56,616 bases of DNA from CAYGFH01 sp964430295 (GTDB lineage: Bacteria > Patescibacteriota > Microgenomatia > UBA10105 > UBA927): NCBI GenBank assembly GCA_964430295.1, contig CAYSEV010000005.1:1-56616 (forward strand), written 5' to 3'. Positions 33,714-42,331 of the stretch are shown one piece after another (within the stretch, counting starts at the first letter, position 1; each line of letters starts with the position of its first letter). Under the pieces are notes generated by a model. That model made no database searches and was not told where the DNA came from. It was given only the letters and a program-made list of their open reading frames with translations. The translations under genes were made by a program, and so were the position numbers.

Positions 33714-35174
33714 ATGATACATATAGCAAGAAAATCCTATATACACGCATATGCAATACTCAGAACGGCATATAAAAAAGCAACAAGAACCATTATTACT
33801 TATCCGGCCTATTCATTTTTTGGTGTTCTTGGGCTTTTATTTTTAATTATCGTCGTTGGTTCGTTCATTTCCAAACCGAAAGGTACCCAAGCTGTTAAGG
33901 CTGCGCTTGTTAAACCAGTGTCTATTTATAATGTCGGCACAGCACCACGCGTTACGATGACGGCGCAGGTGGAGACATCCGGCGTAGTAAAAATCATCGC
34001 TCAAATGGGTGGGATTGTGCAGCAGGTATATGTGACTGAAGGCTCGGCTGTTAACAGAGGAACCGCCCTTATGTGGCTTTCAACAAACTATCAGGGAGGT
34101 ACAGCTCCGAGTATTACGCGGCAAATTGCACAGAAAAATTATGAATTTGTCACAAGTACATATGATACACAGAAAGATATACTTACCAAGCAAAGAGATA
34201 TTGCCGACACAATTCAAAAACAATCCGGTGATACGCGAAATATAACAAACAATTCAATTGCCGACACAAAAAATTTGCTAAATCTTAACCAACAGATAGT
34301 TGATTCGTTGGTTTCGCAAATACAATATTTAGAATCGACAAACGTTGCCGGTGCTAACAATAGCCTTATTTTGCAGGCTAAGCAGGGACAATCCGGCGCA
34401 CAATCAGCTATAAATTCGCTGCGTGTCGCAATAGCAAACGCGGAATATCAGGTTGGTTCTGATAATGCGCCGACAACGCTTTCAAACACTCAGCATGACC
34501 TTACTATCGCGCAACTTGCCATTCAGGAAAAATCACTTGATCTGAATCGTGAACTGGCAACATTAAACCTGCATGTCGCACAAATTTCTGAAAGTCTTAT
34601 GTTTCCGGCTGCACCTTTTGCAGGAGTTGTTGAGCGCTTGTATGTAACTCCGGGTATGAACGTAAGCGCAGGCACGGTGATTGCGACTATTACAGGCGTC
34701 AAAAAATCGTCATCCGTGGTGTTATTAGTTCCGGAAACAACTGCCAAAAATATATCGAGACTTGAACCAAGTACTATCGTTGTTGGATCCGATACGTTTG
34801 ATGTACTGCCACGCTATATATCTACACAACCGACAGACGGCTCACTCTATAGTGTTGTATTTAGTATCCCTGCTGAAAAAGAGCAGTTGCTATCAAACGG
34901 AAAAACTGTATCGGTGCAGGTGGCGTTAGGGGCAAAAACATCTACGAGTGCTGTTCCTTTTGTGCCTATAGATGCACTCTATCAAACAAGTAAAGAAAGT
35001 TATGTGTATATTGCTACACCATCAGGGCAGGGCTCATATATAGCGCAAAGTATACCTGTAAAGCTTGGTACTGTATTTGGCCAGTATGTTGAAGTACTCT
35101 CAGGACTTGCTAAGGAATCTCATATTATTACAAGCAGGAGTGTCGTGAGCAATGACATTGTGTCTTTTGATTAA
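33714..35174 (+). CDS. RND efflux periplasmic adaptor-like (HlyD/MFP) protein
   Basis: A 486-residue membrane-fusion protein with an N-terminal anchor (FFGVLGLLFLIIVVGSFI, about 35-52). The two lipoyl half-motifs are SGVVKIIAQMGGIVQQVYVTEGSAVNRG and FAGVVERLYVTPGMNVSAG, separated by a long Gln/Asn-rich helical hairpin (about 130-290). A beta-barrel and membrane-proximal domain follow. It couples to the RND pump encoded 3 nt downstream. No outer-membrane TolC gene is in the window, and a CPR-like cell would not have an outer membrane, so the adaptor may work in a shortened complex. Confidence 0.88.
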   Translation: MIHIARKSYIHAYAILRTAYKKATRTIITYPAYSFFGVLGLLFLIIVVGSFISKPKGTQAVKAALVKPVSIYNVGTAPRVTMTAQVETSGVVKIIAQMGGIVQQVYVTEGSAVNRGTALMWLSTNYQGGTAPSITRQIAQKNYEFVTSTYDTQKDILTKQRDIADTIQKQSGDTRNITNNSIADTKNLLNLNQQIVDSLVSQIQYLESTNVAGANNSLILQAKQGQSGAQSAINSLRVAIANAEYQVGSDNAPTTLSNTQHDLTIAQLAIQEKSLDLNRELATLNLHVAQISESLMFPAAPFAGVVERLYVTPGMNVSAGTVIATITGVKKSSSVVLLVPETTAKNISRLEPSTIVVGSDTFDVLPRYISTQPTDGSLYSVVFSIPAEKEQLLSNGKTVSVQVALGAKTSTSAVPFVPIDALYQTSKESYVYIATPSGQGSYIAQSIPVKLGTVFGQYVEVLSGLAKESHIITSRSVVSNDIVSFD

Positions 35175-35177
35175 TGT

Positions 35178-38100
35178 ATGAAAACAGCAACAAAGCAATC
35201 ATCACATGGATCATATTTTGAGAGGATATCGTTTGATCCAAAACTTATGGGGGATACCATATGGAACTATATTTCCAACATGCGTATCGTCATCCTTAGT
35301 GTTATAGCTATTTTATTTTTAGGATTGGTCAGTTATATGTCCATTCCAAGAAGGCTCAATCCTGAAATAAAAATATCTATAGTAACAGTAGTTACTGCCC
35401 TTCCCGGAGCCTCTCCGGCGGATGTTGAATCATTGGTTACGATTCCTCTTGAGAAAAGTCTGCAAAATATAGCAGGAATCGACACACTCTCGTCAACATC
35501 ACTTGATAACGTATCTGCCATAACAATTCAGTTTCTTTCAAGTGTCCCCCAGGACAAAGCTAAGGCAGATGTCCAGTCAGCTGTAGATGGCACATCCGGC
35601 TTACCAAAAGATGCACTTACACCTACGGTAAAAGCGCTTGACTTTGAAGATGAACCTATCTGGACATTTGCACTGTCTGCGCCTGACGTCCCGAGCCTTA
35701 TGCGCATGGCCGATTTGTTAAAGAAAAATATAGAAAACACACCAAAAGTTGACCGTGTTGACATCAGTGGATTTGAAAAACAGGAAATCTCTGTAGATAT
35801 ACGACCGGAAGCTATCAGACAATACGGATTAAACCCGCTGGCGTTAGCAGCTCAGGTTAAAGCAGCTATTGTCTCGTATCCTGCAGGCATAGTCGAAACA
35901 TCCGGTAACACATTCTCTTTAACCATTGATCCGCAGATTACATCAATACGAGATATACGCAGTCTAACAATAAAAATCGGACAGTCTACAATTTCACTTG
36001 GAGATATTGCTTTCATTAGTGAACAATCCGCGCATGGTCAACGTCCTGCTTTCGAAGCGAGTAAAGATATAGAACCTCGCCGAGTAGTCACATTTGGTAT
36101 CCATAAATCCAGTAGTTCCAATATAGACGAAGCGGCCAAAGCTGTTAAACAGACAGTTGATAATACGCTTGCACAGTATGGAAACGGATATAGCGTTACA
36201 ACAATTACAAATGCAGCAGAAAAAATTGACAAGCAGTTTTTTGATCTTTTGGGAGAATTTCGATCAACAATTCTTTTGGTGTTTGCGTGTTTGTTTGTAT
36301 TCCTTGGACTTCGCCAGGCAGTGATTGCATCAATTACCGTACCGCTGACATTTCTGGCTGCATTCGTCTTTATGCGTGCTATTGGTATGTCTATTAATTT
36401 TTTATCTATGTTCGCGTTCTTATTGGCATTAGGGTTATTGGTAGACGACACTATAGTAGTTGTCTCGGCAATGACAGCCTACTATAAAACAAAAAAGTTT
36501 ACACCTCTTCAGACCGGTCGTATCGTATGGAGAGATACTATTATTCCTATCTGGTCTACAACAATAACTACCATATGGTCGTTTGTCCCGCTTCTGTTAG
36601 CCAGTGGTATCATCGGTGAATTTATTAAGCCTATACCTGTTGTTGTTACCGTAACCATGATTTCATCAACGGCAATTGCTGTGCTTATAACATTACCGTT
36701 TATGATCGTGCTTCTGAAGCCTGAAATTCCTGAAAGGATTGCTGTATTTGCTCGGATTCTCGGAGTTATAGTGTTAAGTCTTGTTATATTATCTTTGTTT
36801 AAATCGAACCCTCTTTTTCCGCTTATCGCAGTTGTATATATATGTGCCTTGTTTATTGTTAAGAAAACATATGCATCAGTTTTAGCAGGAATAAATGCCC
36901 GTATTAAACGGAATAAAATAATTACATTGTATTTGCCAAAGATATCACGACTCATTGATCACGGCATATTGGATATTGAAATTATCGCACGAAAATATCA
37001 TTGGCTTATCAGTAAGATTCTCAGATCTAAAAAATCAAGACGATTTGTCGTTTTTGCCATAATCTTTTATGCGGTATGGGCATTTGCATTGCTGCCGATG
37101 GGTTTTGTCAAAAACGAATTCTTTCCAAAAGATGATAATACAACCATATATGTGAATGCCGAGTATCCGCTGGGTACAAATGTGCAAACGACAACAACAG
37201 AATCACTGCAATTGCTTGAACAATTACGCCATATTGAAGAATCTGATTTCGTTACATTAGCGGTTGGTGTAGGGCAAGGTTCGAGAGGTTCCACATCGAG
37301 CGATTCTATCGCCGGATTTACCGTCCATCTTAAAGAAAAAGAAGATCGCCACAAAACGTCAGTACAAATCGCAGAAGAACTCCGTAAAACATTTGCATCA
37401 TACAAAAAAGGAAAGGTAGCTGTCGTTGAAGTCTCCGGAGGTCCACCGGCAGGAAGTGATTTACAAATGCAACTACGGGGTGATGATCTTACACAGCTTA
37501 ACGTATATGCTGATCGTCTTGTTGATTTCCTTTCAAAACAATCAGGAGTAGGGGATGTGAAAAAAAGCGTAAAAACAGGGACGAGTAAACTCGTATTTAC
37601 ACCCGATCAGCAAAAAATGTCTCAATATGGCGTAACTCCGGATTCAATTGGTCTATGGCTTCGATCCTTCGCTACCGGATTAACACTTTCTGATGCAAAA
37701 TTTGATACCAGCAGTCGTGAAAAAAAAGATATCGTATTTTCTTATATCGGCGGTATGCAGACTCCCGAAGCATTGGGTACTATTATGATTCCGACTTCGC
37801 AGGGTAGTGTTCCATTATTGGGACTGGGAACCGTATCAACAGCGCCTAATCCAACGGCCATCACAAGAGAAGGTGGAAAACGAACCATAACGGTGTCTGC
37901 ATCTGTCCGTAGCGGATTTAATACTACACAAAAAAATGCTGATCTTGAAAAATTTGCAACTGATATGAACATGGAGAGTGGGTATGGGTGGAAAACAGGT
38001 GGGGTAAATGATGAAAATAGAAAATCAGTACAATCTATTATGCAGGCTATGGTCCTGGCATTTATCTTAATTCTCGTCACAATGGTAATTCAGTTTCAGT

Positions 38101-38519
38101 CATACAGGCAAGCTGTTCTTGTGTTGCTGGTCATTCCTCTGGCTGTATCAAGTGTATTTTTTGTTTTTGCACTGACAGGGACACCACTTTCATTCCCTGC
38201 GCTTATCGGCGTCTTGTCACTCTTTGGTATTGTGGTCACAAATTCTATGTTTATTGTTGATAAGATCAATATGAACTTAAAAGAAGGTATGCCATTTATT
38301 GAGGCTATTGCGGACGCAGGGACCAGTCGCATGGAACCTATTATTTTAACTAAATTGTGCACTGTGTTTGGACTGTTGCCCGTAACGCTTGCAAGCGCAT
38401 TATGGCAAGGATTAGGTGGGGCGATTATTTCGGGGCTTCTTATTGCCAGCACTATTATGTTGCTTTTTATCCCTGTGGTCTATTACGAGTGGTTTAAGGG
38501 AGATTATAAAATTGGATAA
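35178..38519 (+). CDS. RND-family efflux transporter (AcrB/MMPL-like)
   Basis: A 1,113-residue RND pump with the usual twelve-helix, two-large-loop layout, driven by the proton gradient. TM1 is MRIVILSVIAILFLGLVSYM; the porter domain follows (LPGASPADVESLVTIPLEKSL). TM4 has the proton-relay Asp pair in LGLLVDDTIVVVSAM (about residues 421-422). In TM10 the usual Lys/Asn pair is GIVVTNSMFIVDKIN, so Thr replaces the AcrB Lys. It is about 60 residues longer than AcrB, mainly in a cytoplasmic insert near 520-620. It is part of the marR operon. Substrates are unknown. Confidence 0.92.
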   Translation: MKTATKQSSHGSYFERISFDPKLMGDTIWNYISNMRIVILSVIAILFLGLVSYMSIPRRLNPEIKISIVTVVTALPGASPADVESLVTIPLEKSLQNIAGIDTLSSTSLDNVSAITIQFLSSVPQDKAKADVQSAVDGTSGLPKDALTPTVKALDFEDEPIWTFALSAPDVPSLMRMADLLKKNIENTPKVDRVDISGFEKQEISVDIRPEAIRQYGLNPLALAAQVKAAIVSYPAGIVETSGNTFSLTIDPQITSIRDIRSLTIKIGQSTISLGDIAFISEQSAHGQRPAFEASKDIEPRRVVTFGIHKSSSSNIDEAAKAVKQTVDNTLAQYGNGYSVTTITNAAEKIDKQFFDLLGEFRSTILLVFACLFVFLGLRQAVIASITVPLTFLAAFVFMRAIGMSINFLSMFAFLLALGLLVDDTIVVVSAMTAYYKTKKFTPLQTGRIVWRDTIIPIWSTTITTIWSFVPLLLASGIIGEFIKPIPVVVTVTMISSTAIAVLITLPFMIVLLKPEIPERIAVFARILGVIVLSLVILSLFKSNPLFPLIAVVYICALFIVKKTYASVLAGINARIKRNKIITLYLPKISRLIDHGILDIEIIARKYHWLISKILRSKKSRRFVVFAIIFYAVWAFALLPMGFVKNEFFPKDDNTTIYVNAEYPLGTNVQTTTTESLQLLEQLRHIEESDFVTLAVGVGQGSRGSTSSDSIAGFTVHLKEKEDRHKTSVQIAEELRKTFASYKKGKVAVVEVSGGPPAGSDLQMQLRGDDLTQLNVYADRLVDFLSKQSGVGDVKKSVKTGTSKLVFTPDQQKMSQYGVTPDSIGLWLRSFATGLTLSDAKFDTSSREKKDIVFSYIGGMQTPEALGTIMIPTSQGSVPLLGLGTVSTAPNPTAITREGGKRTITVSASVRSGFNTTQKNADLEKFATDMNMESGYGWKTGGVNDENRKSVQSIMQAMVLAFILILVTMVIQFQSYRQAVLVLLVIPLAVSSVFFVFALTGTPLSFPALIGVLSLFGIVVTNSMFIVDKINMNLKEGMPFIEAIADAGTSRMEPIILTKLCTVFGLLPVTLASALWQGLGGAIISGLLIASTIMLLFIPVVYYEWFKGDYKIG

Positions 38520-38592
38520 GGATCTCTCTCATGTAATTTTCGATTCATATTGAGAATATTCAGAACGACACCTCAAACACTAAAAAATAAGT

Positions 38593-39018
38593 TTACGCTC
38601 TTGATGTGTACGAAACACCGTGTTCCTGGTATTGGTGGTGTCTTGATTCCAATTCAGTTAGTACCTTCTGAGGTGCCTGAGTTAAGCGTTCCAGAATATC
38701 GTATCTGTCGAGCTCAGCATTTCCTGCATTATTGTGAAATTCAACTGCAAGTTGCGAAATTCCATTTAAGACTGTATCACCAAGCAACCCTCCAACTTGT
38801 CTTTGTCCTTGTGCATCCGTGTATACCCAAGAGCCGTTTTCAATTTTTATATTTCCTTCCATGACCTGGTCTGCTAAATATGAAATACATTCAGCGCCTT
38901 TTACACCTCTCCCGATTCCTGCGTACCCCCTGATAAGAGCACGTGCGAGTGCCATGCCTTCCGGTCCAGCATGTTCTTCCATTCTCTTCATTATTCTTTT
39001 CACCGCAGCAATATTCAT
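38593..39018 (-). CDS. Hypothetical protein (141 aa)
   Basis: A soluble, mostly helical protein: VKRIMKRMEEHAGPEGMALARALIRGY, then a Gly-rich GIGRGVKGAECISYLADQVMEG, a short beta hairpin ENGSWVYTDAQGQRQVGG, and a helical C-terminus ending HHQYQEHGVSYTSRA. No family is recognised. It converges on the RND gene and is divergent from cytidine deaminase. TATACT on the minus strand (39026-39031) sets the start. Confidence 0.65.
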   Translation of the reverse strand: MNIAAVKRIMKRMEEHAGPEGMALARALIRGYAGIGRGVKGAECISYLADQVMEGNIKIENGSWVYTDAQGQRQVGGLLGDTVLNGISQLAVEFHNNAGNAELDRYDILERLTQAPQKVLTELESRHHQYQEHGVSYTSRA

Positions 39019-39025
39019 AACCTAT

Positions 39026-39031
39026 AGTATA
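39026..39031 (-). promoter_or_regulatory. -10 element for the gene at 38593-39018
   Basis: TATACT on the minus strand with a 7-nt gap to the ATG at 39018. Confidence 0.55.
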
Positions 39032-39081
39032 CCATATCATATGCATCCATTATACTCGTCGAAATTTTATATTAAAAAATG

Positions 39082-39087
39082 TATTAT
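39082..39087 (+). promoter_or_regulatory. -10 element for cytidine deaminase
   Basis: TATTAT with an 8-nt gap to ATG 39096. Confidence 0.45.
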
Positions 39088-39095
39088 GAGCGTAT

Positions 39096-39596
39096 ATGCA
39101 ATTTAATATCTGGATTCCATCTGTTGAAGACTTCATGAGTGAGGCAAAATGGATAGAGCGTCAGATTCTTGAAATCGGACATAATCAACTTGAGGATTTA
39201 GCAAAAAAGGCACATGATATAGCTGTACATTCGTATGCCCCCTATTCGAAATATCATGTGGGAGCAGCAGTTCTTTCAATTTCAAAAAAAATATATGTTG
39301 GTACCAACGCTGAACGTGCAAGTTACTCTGAGACAGATCATGCAGAAGAATCCGCGATCACCCGGGCGATTGTTGAGGGAGAGGTTAGCGCATCAGGAAG
39401 ACGGTTTATAAAAGCTCTTGCCGTTTCACATGCAGGCACAAGTGCTCCATGCGGCAGATGCCGGCAAATCATAGCTGAACATGCAGATAATGCACTCATC
39501 ATTCTCTGTAATCTTAGTGGCATCGTGCATACAGTAACATCACTGAAAAGTATATTGCCTCTCGCATTTACCCCAACGGATTTAGGCATAGCCTAA
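39096..39596 (+). CDS. cdd: Cytidine deaminase
   Basis: A 166-residue enzyme that deaminates (deoxy)cytidine to (deoxy)uridine in pyrimidine salvage. The zinc site is complete: HAE at residues 82-84 (His ligand, catalytic Glu) and PCGRCRQ (Cys119 and Cys122). The substrate loop HSYAPYSKYHVGAAV precedes it. The N-terminus is about 30 residues longer than in standard tetrameric CDDs; an internal ATG at 39135 (MSEAKW) would shorten it, but the -10 at 39082-39087 supports 39096. It pairs with thymidine kinase at 48151 as evidence for nucleoside scavenging. Confidence 0.93.
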   Translation: MQFNIWIPSVEDFMSEAKWIERQILEIGHNQLEDLAKKAHDIAVHSYAPYSKYHVGAAVLSISKKIYVGTNAERASYSETDHAEESAITRAIVEGEVSASGRRFIKALAVSHAGTSAPCGRCRQIIAEHADNALIILCNLSGIVHTVTSLKSILPLAFTPTDLGIA

Positions 39597-39660
39597 ATTA
39601 AGGACATAGAATTGTAATTTATATAACAACGTGGTATACCATTGGCATAGTTTTTTGAAT

Positions 39661-39987
39661 ATGCCAAGAGAATATGGTCGTCCAAGGCCTCATGAGTCTG
39701 TTTCAAAAATACGTGAAGAGGCAAAAAAAGGAAATGCATTTTTTGTAAATAGGGCAGCCTTAAACGGTGATCTGGCTCAGTTGTCTGAATATGAACAACG
39801 ACAGATAGTTGCACAGGCAAACGACGAAGCAGCACTATACGCTCATGATCAGGTTATTCCCCAAACTGAAGCGGCAACTGCTATAAATTCAAATTTTATT
39901 GCTAAGCACCTTGGTAGAGCAATAAATATAATTTTTAAACGCGATGGAAGAAGCGTTAAAGAAGCATTATTGAATGACGATGGTTAG
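39661..39987 (+). CDS. Hypothetical protein (108 aa)
   Basis: A small soluble protein with a basic, proline-rich start (MPREYGRPRPHESVSKIREEAK) and a helical remainder (EYEQRQIVAQANDEAALYAHDQ, IAKHLGRAINIIFKRDGRSVKEALL). No family is recognised. ATG 39661 is used; an upstream GTG at 39631 is possible. Its stop overlaps the convergent glycosyltransferase by 4 nt. Confidence 0.6.
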   Translation: MPREYGRPRPHESVSKIREEAKKGNAFFVNRAALNGDLAQLSEYEQRQIVAQANDEAALYAHDQVIPQTEAATAINSNFIAKHLGRAINIIFKRDGRSVKEALLNDDG

Positions 39988-40721
39988 CGCATTTGTTGGA
40001 CTAATAGTCTACAGACTGTTTTCCCGTATTGTTTCAGACGTGTTATAAGAAGGCGTATAGTTGGGGCGGTTTTCGTTGTTCCATATAAACGTACTGCAGG
40101 TGTATAGGGTATTTCGGTAATATGTAGATTTTTGTGGTAGACCTGAACGATAAAATCGATAAAATATTCACCATACTCTCCGTGTAGCTGTATGCTAGCA
40201 ATAGCTTTTTTTCGAACAGCGACAAATCCGCTGGTGAAATCATGAAATGGAATTCGAAAAAGTTTTCGCATTACATAATTTGCACAGATACTTATGGTAT
40301 TGGAAAGATACGACTCATGTCTATTTGAATATGGTTTTGCACCCCCTCCTGATACGTATCGGGATGCTACGGCTACATCATTTCCATGTAAAATTGCATT
40401 TGTGAGTTGTGGGATAATAGATGGTGGATGCGAAAAATCCGCATCCATCCAAACGATAATGTCACCTGAAGCTTTTGATATACCCTCTGAAATACTCCGA
40501 GTCAGACCATGTTGATTTTTTCGGATAAAAAGCTTAACACGATGTTCTTTCTTATGCGTAGACATCCATGTTTTTACCATAAATCCGGTGTGATCGGGTG
40601 AATCATCATCCATCACAAGTATTTCTTTTATATTGGGAACATACCTGAATAAATCTGTAAGTAATAGTCCAATATTTTCTGATTCATTATATGTCGGCAG
40701 AATAATACTTATCGTATTCAT
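39984..40721 (-). CDS. GT2 glycosyltransferase (polyprenyl-phosphate mannosyltransferase-like)
   Basis: A 245-residue GT-A enzyme close to dolichol-phosphate mannosyltransferase. It has ISIILPTYNESENIGLLL, the first Asp motif LVMDDDSPDHTG, the DxD-type SGDIIVWMDADFSHPP and the acceptor region DFTSGFVAVRKKAI. It would load a sugar from a nucleotide donor onto a lipid phosphate at the inner membrane face. It is the last gene of a three-gene minus-strand operon and overlaps the aminotransferase stop by 4 nt. Confidence 0.9.
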   Translation of the reverse strand: MNTISIILPTYNESENIGLLLTDLFRYVPNIKEILVMDDDSPDHTGFMVKTWMSTHKKEHRVKLFIRKNQHGLTRSISEGISKASGDIIVWMDADFSHPPSIIPQLTNAILHGNDVAVASRYVSGGGAKPYSNRHESYLSNTISICANYVMRKLFRIPFHDFTSGFVAVRKKAIASIQLHGEYGEYFIDFIVQVYHKNLHITEIPYTPAVRLYGTTKTAPTIRLLITRLKQYGKTVCRLLVQQMR

Positions 40722-41824
40722 GACAATACCTGTTTAAGAGCATGCGACACAGTCTTAATTTGTTCTTCTGTTATTGCAAGTCCGGATGGGAGGTAAAATC
40801 CTCTGTTTGACAGATCGTTACTTACAAGATATTCAGTATCGATGGTATGTATATAATTCCTACACACTGGTTGTTTATGGAGTGGTATAAAAAAAGCCCG
40901 CGTATCAACCCCTTTTTGTAACAGTGCGTTGCGAAGTTCATCACGAGAGAGTGGGGAAGATTGTGTTACTCGAACCGCATACATCCAATAGACGCTGGTC
41001 GCCCATATTTCCTGTATTGGCAGTTCAAGATATGGTATATCGCTGAGAAGCTCTGTATAACGGATGGCCATTTGTATTTTTTTCCTGATATATGTATCAA
41101 TTTCTTCCAGTTGCGCAAGTCCAAGTGCTGCCTGCATATTCGTCATACGAAAATTAAATCCAATTTCTTCATGGAAAAATCTTCGTGTAGGGCTGTGTGC
41201 CAAATCTTTTAATAGGCGTGCTTTTTCTATAATTGCTTCATTATTTGAAATCACCATTCCGCCTTCACCTGTTGTAATAATTTTATTTCCATAAAAACTA
41301 AACACACCTATATCTCCGATACTACCGACTTTTTTACCTTTGTATATTGCCCCATGTGCTTCTGCTGCATCTTCTATGACAAAGAGATGATGCTTTTTTG
41401 CAATGGACATAATGGGATCCATATCTGCAGGATGCCCATATAGATGTACAACCATGATTGCTTTTGTTTTTTTTGTGATGAGAGATTCAAGTTTGCTTGG
41501 ATCAATCGTCCCGGTCCGTGGGTTTACGTCTGCAAACACGGGTATAGCTCCAAGATATATGGGTGCGAGGGCACAGGATATAATTGTCAGGTCGGGAACA
41601 ATGACTTCATCTTTGTCAGTAATGCCCAATGCTGCTAGTGCGAGATGCAGTGCGGTGGTTCCGTTTGTGGTTGTGGTAGCAAATCGACTCCCTATATATG
41701 TTGCAAATGCATGTTCGAACTTTTCAAGATAGGGCCCGGACGAAGATATCCATCCGGTTTTGATACAATCAGATATATAGGTTAGAGCATGCGGTGCAAT
41801 AAGTGGTTCGTTTACAGGAATCAT
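40718..41824 (-). CDS. DegT/DnrJ/EryC1/StrS PLP-dependent sugar aminotransferase
   Basis: A 368-residue type I PLP enzyme. It opens with MIPVNEPLIAPHALTYISDCIKTGWISSSGPYLEKFE, as usual for the family. TTTNGTTALHLALAALGI binds the cofactor phosphate, FVIEDAAEAHGA holds the Asp for the pyridine nitrogen, and FSFYGNKIITTGEGGMV carries the Schiff-base Lys. It transfers an amino group to a keto-sugar nucleotide during synthesis of an amino sugar. The neighbouring GT2 and cupin genes support a surface-glycan role. Its start overlaps the cupin stop by 4 nt. Confidence 0.95.
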   Translation of the reverse strand: MIPVNEPLIAPHALTYISDCIKTGWISSSGPYLEKFEHAFATYIGSRFATTTTNGTTALHLALAALGITDKDEVIVPDLTIISCALAPIYLGAIPVFADVNPRTGTIDPSKLESLITKKTKAIMVVHLYGHPADMDPIMSIAKKHHLFVIEDAAEAHGAIYKGKKVGSIGDIGVFSFYGNKIITTGEGGMVISNNEAIIEKARLLKDLAHSPTRRFFHEEIGFNFRMTNMQAALGLAQLEEIDTYIRKKIQMAIRYTELLSDIPYLELPIQEIWATSVYWMYAVRVTQSSPLSRDELRNALLQKGVDTRAFFIPLHKQPVCRNYIHTIDTEYLVSNDLSNRGFYLPSGLAITEEQIKTVSHALKQVLS

Positions 41825-42240
41825 ACCGTTTTGATGTATATCTTTGCATTTTCTGATCCTGGATATGGTCCTTGTTTTACTTCATACATATGTGTATCTT
41901 CCATATATTCCACCATGTGACCCTCCCGCATAAGTAACGCGCTATCACCATTTTTTAATATTCTTTTTGCAATGCAATCACCAGTTTTTGTGTAGAGAGT
42001 TAATTCAATGGATCCGGAAATGATAAAGAGTACTTCCTGAAATTCTGTTAGAGTGACGGGTGATGGTACAGTATGAACATGTGGAGCAAGCTTCATACCC
42101 TTCGGTCTATTATGTAATCCTATCTGCAGTGGATTGAGTGGATCTGTAACATATGTAATTCCATCGGTATGTATGCCTGCAGGGATTATCATAGCTACAG
42201 GCTTTGTATTATGATAGATTGTTTCGATAGATGTATTCAT
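41821..42240 (-). CDS. Cupin-domain protein linked to sugar synthesis
   Basis: A 139-residue single cupin. The metal-site region is KGMKLAPHVHTVPSP, followed by EFQEVLFIISGSIELTLYTKTGD and the second motif NGDSALLMREGHMVEYME. The fold resembles WxcM/FdtA-like sugar isomerases and general cupins; specific catalytic residues cannot be assigned. It is the first gene of the aminotransferase-GT2 operon. TACAAT on the minus strand (42263-42268) lies 22 nt upstream, giving a short AT-only leader. Confidence 0.75.
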   Translation of the reverse strand: MNTSIETIYHNTKPVAMIIPAGIHTDGITYVTDPLNPLQIGLHNRPKGMKLAPHVHTVPSPVTLTEFQEVLFIISGSIELTLYTKTGDCIAKRILKNGDSALLMREGHMVEYMEDTHMYEVKQGPYPGSENAKIYIKTV

Positions 42241-42331
42241 TTTTAAATAAAATAATAAAAAAATTGTAGCATCTGCGTGCTGTTGATTATACTATTATTA
42301 TAAATAAAAAACTCACGGTATATACATAGAT

